Shown in pieces: positions 41,717 to 45,601 of a DNA stretch of 45,601 nucleotides. How positions within the stretch are numbered: the first letter of the stretch is position 1; every line of letters begins with the position of its first letter. Made by a program: the position numbers and the translations under genes. The notes beneath the pieces are model-generated. The model saw only the letters and a program-made list of their open reading frames with translations, searched no databases and was not told the origin of the DNA. The stretch covers positions 20,877 through 66,477 of the forward strand of contig LUJM01000112.1 of assembly GCA_001689415.1 (NCBI GenBank), in the 5' to 3' direction. This DNA is from Bacteroidales bacterium M2 (GTDB lineage Bacteria; Bacteroidota; Bacteroidia; Bacteroidales; Muribaculaceae).

Positions 41717-44413
41717 ATGAACGAACTGCCGCAGAAGTACAATCCTCAGGACGTTGAGGATAAATGGTATGCTTACTGGCTCGAACACAAGCTGTTTCAC
41801 AGCGAGCCGGATGCCCGCGAACCATATACTATCATCATTCCCCCGCCTAATGTGACCGGTGTGTTGCACATGGGCCATATGCTCAACAACACTATTCAGG
41901 ATATCCTTATCCGCCGTGCTCGTATGCAGGGTAAGAATGCTCTATGGGTGCCCGGTACTGACCACGCTTCGATTTCTACAGAGACCAAGGTGATAGAAAA
42001 ACTCGCTTCGGAAGGAATCAAGAAGACCGACCTTACTCGCGAGAAATTCCTGCGCCACGCTTGGGATTGGACCGAGAAGTACGGCGGTATTATCCTGAAA
42101 CAGCTGCGCAAGCTCGGTGCTTCTTGCGACTGGGAGCGAACAGCTTTCACCATGGACCCCCTGCGTAGCGAAAGCGTCAACAAGGTGTTCAACGACCTGT
42201 TCGAGAAAGGCCTGATTTATCGTGGAAAACGTATGGTAAACTGGGATCCTCAGAACCGTACAGCTATCAGCGATGACGAGGTGTATTTCGTAGAGGAGCA
42301 GTCTAAACTTTACTATCTGCGCTACTATCTGGCCGAAGAACCGGCTCAGCTCAATACCCCCGAGGGTTGCGTGGTACATACCGATGCCGACGGTCGTCAC
42401 TATGCCGTTGTTGCTACGACACGTCCGGAGACTATCATGGGCGATACCGCTATGTGTATCAACCCCAAAGACCCAAAGAATCAGTGGCTCAAAGGCTGCA
42501 AGGTTGTTGTGCCTCTGGTCAATCGTGTGATTCCGGTTATCGAAGACCGCTATGTTGATATCGAATTCGGTACCGGTTGCCTCAAAGTCACTCCCGCGCA
42601 CGACAAAAACGACTTCATTCTCGGTAAGACCCACAATCTTGAGACTATCGATATCTTCAACGAGGACGGTTCGGTGGCCCCGGTGGCAGGCATGTACGTT
42701 GGCATGGACCGCTTCGATTGCCGCAAGGCTATCGCAAAGGACCTCGAGGCCGCCGGGCTGCTCGAAAAGACCGAGGATTATGTAAACAACATCGGCCTTT
42801 CGGAGCGTACCGGTATTCCTGTTGAGCCCCGTCTGTCGCTCCAGTGGTTCGTCAATATGAAGCACTTTGCCGAAATTGCAATGGGCCCTGTAATGGACGA
42901 TTTAATCCGCTTCGTCCCCGACAAGTACAAGACCACATACCGCATTTGGCTCGAAAATATTCAGGACTGGTGTATCAGCCGTCAGCTATGGTGGGGTCAC
43001 CGTATTCCGGCATATTTCTATGGCAACCCCGATCTCGACAATACCGAGGATGCTAAATATGTTGTTGCCCTCACTCCCGAGAAGGCGCTCGAGAAAGCGC
43101 GTCAGGAAAGCGGAAACCCCGACTTGACTATCGACGACCTTCGACAGGACCCCGACGCCCTCGATACCTGGTTCTCGTCGTGGCTGTGGCCGATCACTCT
43201 GTTCGACGGCATCAACCGCCCCGGCAACGAGGAGATAAAGTATTACTATCCCACCGCCACCCTCGTTACAGGCCCCGATATCATCTTCTTCTGGGTCGCT
43301 CGTATGATTATGGCCGGTTACGAATATGCAGGCGACAAACCTTTCGAAAATGTTTACTTCACCGGTATCGTTCGTGATGCTATTGGCCGTAAGATGAGTA
43401 AGAAACTCGGCAACTCGCCCGACCCCCTCGACCTTATCCGCGACTACGGTGCCGACGGTGTGCGCATGGGCCTGATGCTCGCTGCCCCTGCCGGCAACGA
43501 CATCATGTACGACGACAAACTCGTAGAGCAGGGCCGTAATTTCTGCAACAAGATTTGGAATGCCTTCCGCCTCGTCAAGGGTTGGGAAGTGGCCGAAACC
43601 GAGCAGCCCGAACTAAACGCTCTCGCTGCACGCTGGTTCGAAAGCCGTCTCAACGAGGGTATTGCCGAAATCGAAGACCTGTTCGGCAAGTTCCGCATCA
43701 GCGAAGCTTTGATGACTGTTTATCGTCTCTTCCGCGATGATTTCTCGGCATGGTATCTCGAAACCATCAAGCCTGCCTACGGTAGCCCCATTGATGCCAC
43801 TACATTCGCCCAGGTTGAGAAATTCTTCGACAGCCTGTTGCGCATGCTGCATCCCTTCATGCCCTTTATCACTGAGGAACTATGGCAGGCTCTTGCTCAG
43901 CGCAAGGATGGCGAGTCGATTATGTACGCCTCTATGCCCGCTGCAGGTGAAATCGATGCCGAAATCCTCGCCCGCATGACTATGGCCCAGGAAATCGTCA
44001 ACGGCGTTCGTGGTGTTCGTGCCCGCAAGAATATCTCGCCCAAAGAAGTACTGCCCCTCCTCGTTCTTGGCAACCTCGACAGCGAGACAGCTCTCTTTGC
44101 TACCAAGCTTGCAAACCTCGGCGAAATAACTGTTAATGCCGCTAAAGACGCTTCGGCTGCTTCGTTTATGGTTGGTACGCTCGAATTCAACGTACCCCAG
44201 ACAACTGCTATCGACGTCGAGGCTGAAACCGAGCGTATAAACAAGGACATCGCTTACTACGAAGGTTTCCGCGATTCTGTAAATAAGAAACTCAGCAACG
44301 AGCGTTTCGTATCGAAAGCGCCTGCTGCAGTTGTCGAAGCAGAACGCAAAAAACTTGCCGATGCCGAAACCAAGCTCGCTGCTCTTCGTGCTTCGCTCGA
44401 AGCTCTAAAGTAA
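41717..44413 (+). CDS. valS: Valyl-tRNA synthetase
   Basis: 898 residues from the ATG at 41717; a TTG 27 bases upstream is the only alternative. It is a class I synthetase that charges tRNA-Val in the cytosol. The HIGH motif is HMGH (51-54), the KMSKS motif appears as KMSKK (559-563), and an editing insertion and a C-terminal coiled-coil arm (about 835-898) follow as in bacterial ValRS. The KMSKS-region Lys variant occurs in some bacterial sequences. A strong terminator follows the gene. Confidence 0.97.
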   Translation: MNELPQKYNPQDVEDKWYAYWLEHKLFHSEPDAREPYTIIIPPPNVTGVLHMGHMLNNTIQDILIRRARMQGKNALWVPGTDHASISTETKVIEKLASEGIKKTDLTREKFLRHAWDWTEKYGGIILKQLRKLGASCDWERTAFTMDPLRSESVNKVFNDLFEKGLIYRGKRMVNWDPQNRTAISDDEVYFVEEQSKLYYLRYYLAEEPAQLNTPEGCVVHTDADGRHYAVVATTRPETIMGDTAMCINPKDPKNQWLKGCKVVVPLVNRVIPVIEDRYVDIEFGTGCLKVTPAHDKNDFILGKTHNLETIDIFNEDGSVAPVAGMYVGMDRFDCRKAIAKDLEAAGLLEKTEDYVNNIGLSERTGIPVEPRLSLQWFVNMKHFAEIAMGPVMDDLIRFVPDKYKTTYRIWLENIQDWCISRQLWWGHRIPAYFYGNPDLDNTEDAKYVVALTPEKALEKARQESGNPDLTIDDLRQDPDALDTWFSSWLWPITLFDGINRPGNEEIKYYYPTATLVTGPDIIFFWVARMIMAGYEYAGDKPFENVYFTGIVRDAIGRKMSKKLGNSPDPLDLIRDYGADGVRMGLMLAAPAGNDIMYDDKLVEQGRNFCNKIWNAFRLVKGWEVAETEQPELNALAARWFESRLNEGIAEIEDLFGKFRISEALMTVYRLFRDDFSAWYLETIKPAYGSPIDATTFAQVEKFFDSLLRMLHPFMPFITEELWQALAQRKDGESIMYASMPAAGEIDAEILARMTMAQEIVNGVRGVRARKNISPKEVLPLLVLGNLDSETALFATKLANLGEITVNAAKDASAASFMVGTLEFNVPQTTAIDVEAETERINKDIAYYEGFRDSVNKKLSNERFVSKAPAAVVEAERKKLADAETKLAALRASLEALK

Positions 44414-44472
44414 TCTCGCAATTCGCTTGCCAATGAGCCTTAGGCCGCAAGCATCATAAGCGATAATCATCA

Positions 44473-44521
44473 ACACCCTGCCGCTTTCTACAAACATTTC
44501 AAGCGGCAGGGTGTTTATTTT
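44473..44521 (+). terminator. Rho-independent terminator of valS
   Basis: A perfect 14-bp stem ACACCCTGCCGCTT (44473-44486) / AAGCGGCAGGGTGT (44501-44514) surrounds a 14-base loop and is followed by a T-rich tail. It ends just before the next gene's start codon. Confidence 0.88.
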
Positions 44522-44527
44522 ATTACT

Positions 44528-45175
44528 ATGGCTAACTATACAATTCCGGACTCTGAATTAGATTCTTTCTCCGACGATATCCGCAAGGATTTTATATACT
44601 GGCGTAATATTATGTACGACCGTGTCAACTTCAACATGGCCGACAGCATTATCCATGCCCGCTCGCATTGCGAACGAGTTCTACTCTATAGTCTTATTAT
44701 GGGAAAGGAACTTATGCCCGATGATTCTCGTGGCCGCATGGCCCTCGCCATAGCCTCGGTATTCCACGATACCCGCCGCCTCGACGAATATATCGACACC
44801 GGCCACGGTGCCAGGGCTGCTGCCTATTATAAGCAGTTTACTGATGCCAATCCCGATATACCCTATATCCCTGAGGCTGCAATGTCAATACGATTCCACG
44901 ACCTCGACGATGACCTCGGCATAGTATCAATCGAAAACAATCTTGGCGATGATGTGCCTCGCGGACTCGAAGTATACAGTATTTTCAAAGACGCCGACGC
45001 CCTCGACCGCTGGCGACTCGGCCACCGTGGCCTCAACCCCGCTTTCCTCCGCACAGAAGCATCGCGCCGACTTATAGACTACGCAAAGAACCTCGTAATC
45101 AAAACGATGAACCCGCGCGTCCTCCTCAACATCCAACGCCTCGTCGACGAATCCTTAGACAAAAACAACCAATAA
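44528..45175 (+). CDS. HD-domain phosphohydrolase-like protein
   Basis: 215 residues with the HD pattern: His47 (RSHCERVL), His80/Asp81 (SVFHDTRRLDEYID), His93 (TGHGARA) and a late Asp157 (DADALDRWRLG). It is cytosolic and metal-dependent, and probably acts on a nucleotide or another phosphate ester; no substrate can be named. It starts 13 bases after the valS hairpin arms, which suggests that the terminator region also serves as its leader. No clear -7 box was found. Confidence 0.85.
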   Translation: MANYTIPDSELDSFSDDIRKDFIYWRNIMYDRVNFNMADSIIHARSHCERVLLYSLIMGKELMPDDSRGRMALAIASVFHDTRRLDEYIDTGHGARAAAYYKQFTDANPDIPYIPEAAMSIRFHDLDDDLGIVSIENNLGDDVPRGLEVYSIFKDADALDRWRLGHRGLNPAFLRTEASRRLIDYAKNLVIKTMNPRVLLNIQRLVDESLDKNNQ

Positions 45176-45218
45176 AAAACTGTCTTTCTGTCCAAAAATC
45201 CCCAATCAAGCGCCATAA

Positions 45219-45254
45219 TTTTTGTCTTCAGCGTCGAGCTTTAGCGAAGCCCCC
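45219..45254. repeat. Dispersed 36-base intergenic repeat, copy B
   Basis: TTTTTGTC, four variable bases, then GCGTCGAGCTTTAGCGAAGC and CCCC. It matches copy A at 28147-28182 in 30 of 36 positions. Confidence 0.7.
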
Positions 45255-45393
45255 CGGCATCGAAAAAATCTGTCTTTATGTCTTTCTGTCTAAAAAAACA
45301 CCTGGCACACTCATTATGCATTATGCATTCTACATTCTCCATTAAAAAAAACTCCTTTTGAAAATTCCCTAACAACTCTCCCCAACCCCACCT

Positions 45394-45401
45394 TATCTTT
45401 G
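45394..45401 (+). promoter_or_regulatory. -7 box of the last gene
   Basis: TATCTTTG matches TAnnTTTG and lies 17 bases before the ATG at 45419. No -33 TTTG is seen at the normal spacing. Confidence 0.55.
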
Positions 45402-45418
45402 CGGCTAAAAAACCACTC

Positions 45419-45601
45419 ATGAAATACTACTCCCCATTTCAGCGATACTTAGGCCGCTCGCTACTCAAGCACGAACGGCGCATAATCGCTGCCCTCGAGT
45501 ACTACCGCCAACACAAAACCATGCGGCGCGTACTCATCGTCGACCCGCCGGGTTACGACTCGCGCGAACTCCTGTGCCAATACATCCGCTTCGTCCACGA
45601 C
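45419..45601 (+). CDS. Partial gene cut by the right edge, unrecognised
   Basis: An open frame of 61 codons from the ATG to the window end. It begins MKYYSPFQRYLGRSLLKHER and is rich in Arg and Tyr, and RRVLIVDPPGYD follows. It has a -7 box and a good-looking start. The length is insufficient for a family call; the region after residue 38 could be the start of a nucleotide- or sugar-binding fold. Confidence 0.5.
   Translation, partial: MKYYSPFQRYLGRSLLKHERRIIAALEYYRQHKTMRRVLIVDPPGYDSRELLCQYIRFVHD

Larger units (their letters stand above)
45176..45418. other. Gene-free gap with short repeats
   Basis: It holds TGTCTTTCTGTC twice (45181 and 45279), copy B of the dispersed 36-base repeat, a CATTATGCATTATGCATTC stretch (45312 onward) and a -7 box. 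No coding sequence is seen. Confidence 0.6.

Noticed and set aside
41942..42865. A 307-codon minus-strand open frame inside valS
   Set aside because: It is antisense to valS and has no independent evidence.

Overview
The window looks like a piece of chromosome from a gut-type member of the Bacteroidales, perhaps Muribaculaceae; the family-level guess is weak. The evidence is the set of promoters with the Bacteroidetes -7 element TAnnTTTG, three of them with TTTG exactly 20 bases upstream and two more with only an ATTG or GTTG match there. Typical Bacteroidetes families (DUF4252, DUF2027-Smr, PepSY-like, glycine-lipid acyltransferases, the methylmalonyl-CoA decarboxylase operon) and the scarcity of Shine-Dalgarno sequences agree with this. 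I saw no rRNA or tRNA gene, CRISPR array, insertion sequence with a transposase, phage or plasmid gene. It is mostly core genome with a few accessory-looking patches.

Layout. Positions 113-22237 are almost all on the minus strand: an outer-membrane barrel protein; enolase; an ECF sigma/anti-sigma pair bracketed by two DUF4252 proteins; a flavodoxin-ferredoxin protein behind a DUF2027-Smr protein; recJ-recQ; a chain of four genes joined by stop/start overlaps (DUF5715 lipoprotein, giant AsmA-like protein, HAD phosphatase, aroB); and a run glsA-glsB-purB-dgt-four-helix/zinc-ribbon gene. One small PepSY-like lipoprotein gene (2378-2860) lies on the plus strand inside this block. Positions 22417-27864 are on the plus strand: a small sugar/envelope-type cluster (shortened epimerase-like protein, MptE-like protein, small membrane protein, hexapeptide acyltransferase), a secreted TapB-like protein, a DUF1846 protein and a membrane protein.

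Positions 28270-33653 (minus) hold the sodium-pumping methylmalonyl-CoA decarboxylase operon in the order mce, mmdA, oadG fused to a lamin-tail domain, biotin carrier, oadB, preceded by an Lrp-type regulator. These genes fit the last steps of succinate-to-propionate fermentation. Positions 34071-37093 (minus) are thrC, a small helical protein, a PlsC-type acyltransferase and a nitrilase-family amidase. Positions 37176-41461 (minus) are a two-gene unit, a two-receiver-domain/PEP-synthase-like protein followed by a coiled-coil protein. Divergent from it are valS and an HD-domain hydrolase, and a gene cut by the right edge.

The non-coding DNA holds most of the unexplained structure. There is a 198-bp MITE-like element with 22-bp terminal inverted repeats (33837-34034), a 10-bp tandem repeat with helical-turn spacing (16891-16940), a row of three hairpins (27939-28027), a 36-bp dispersed intergenic repeat seen twice (28147 and 45219), and junctions where a terminator and the next promoter share or abut the same bases. 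The best candidates for a little-described system are the REC-REC-PEP-synthase-like protein with its coiled-coil partner, and the DUF4252-sigma-anti-sigma-DUF4252 operon with an ECF-like promoter in front.
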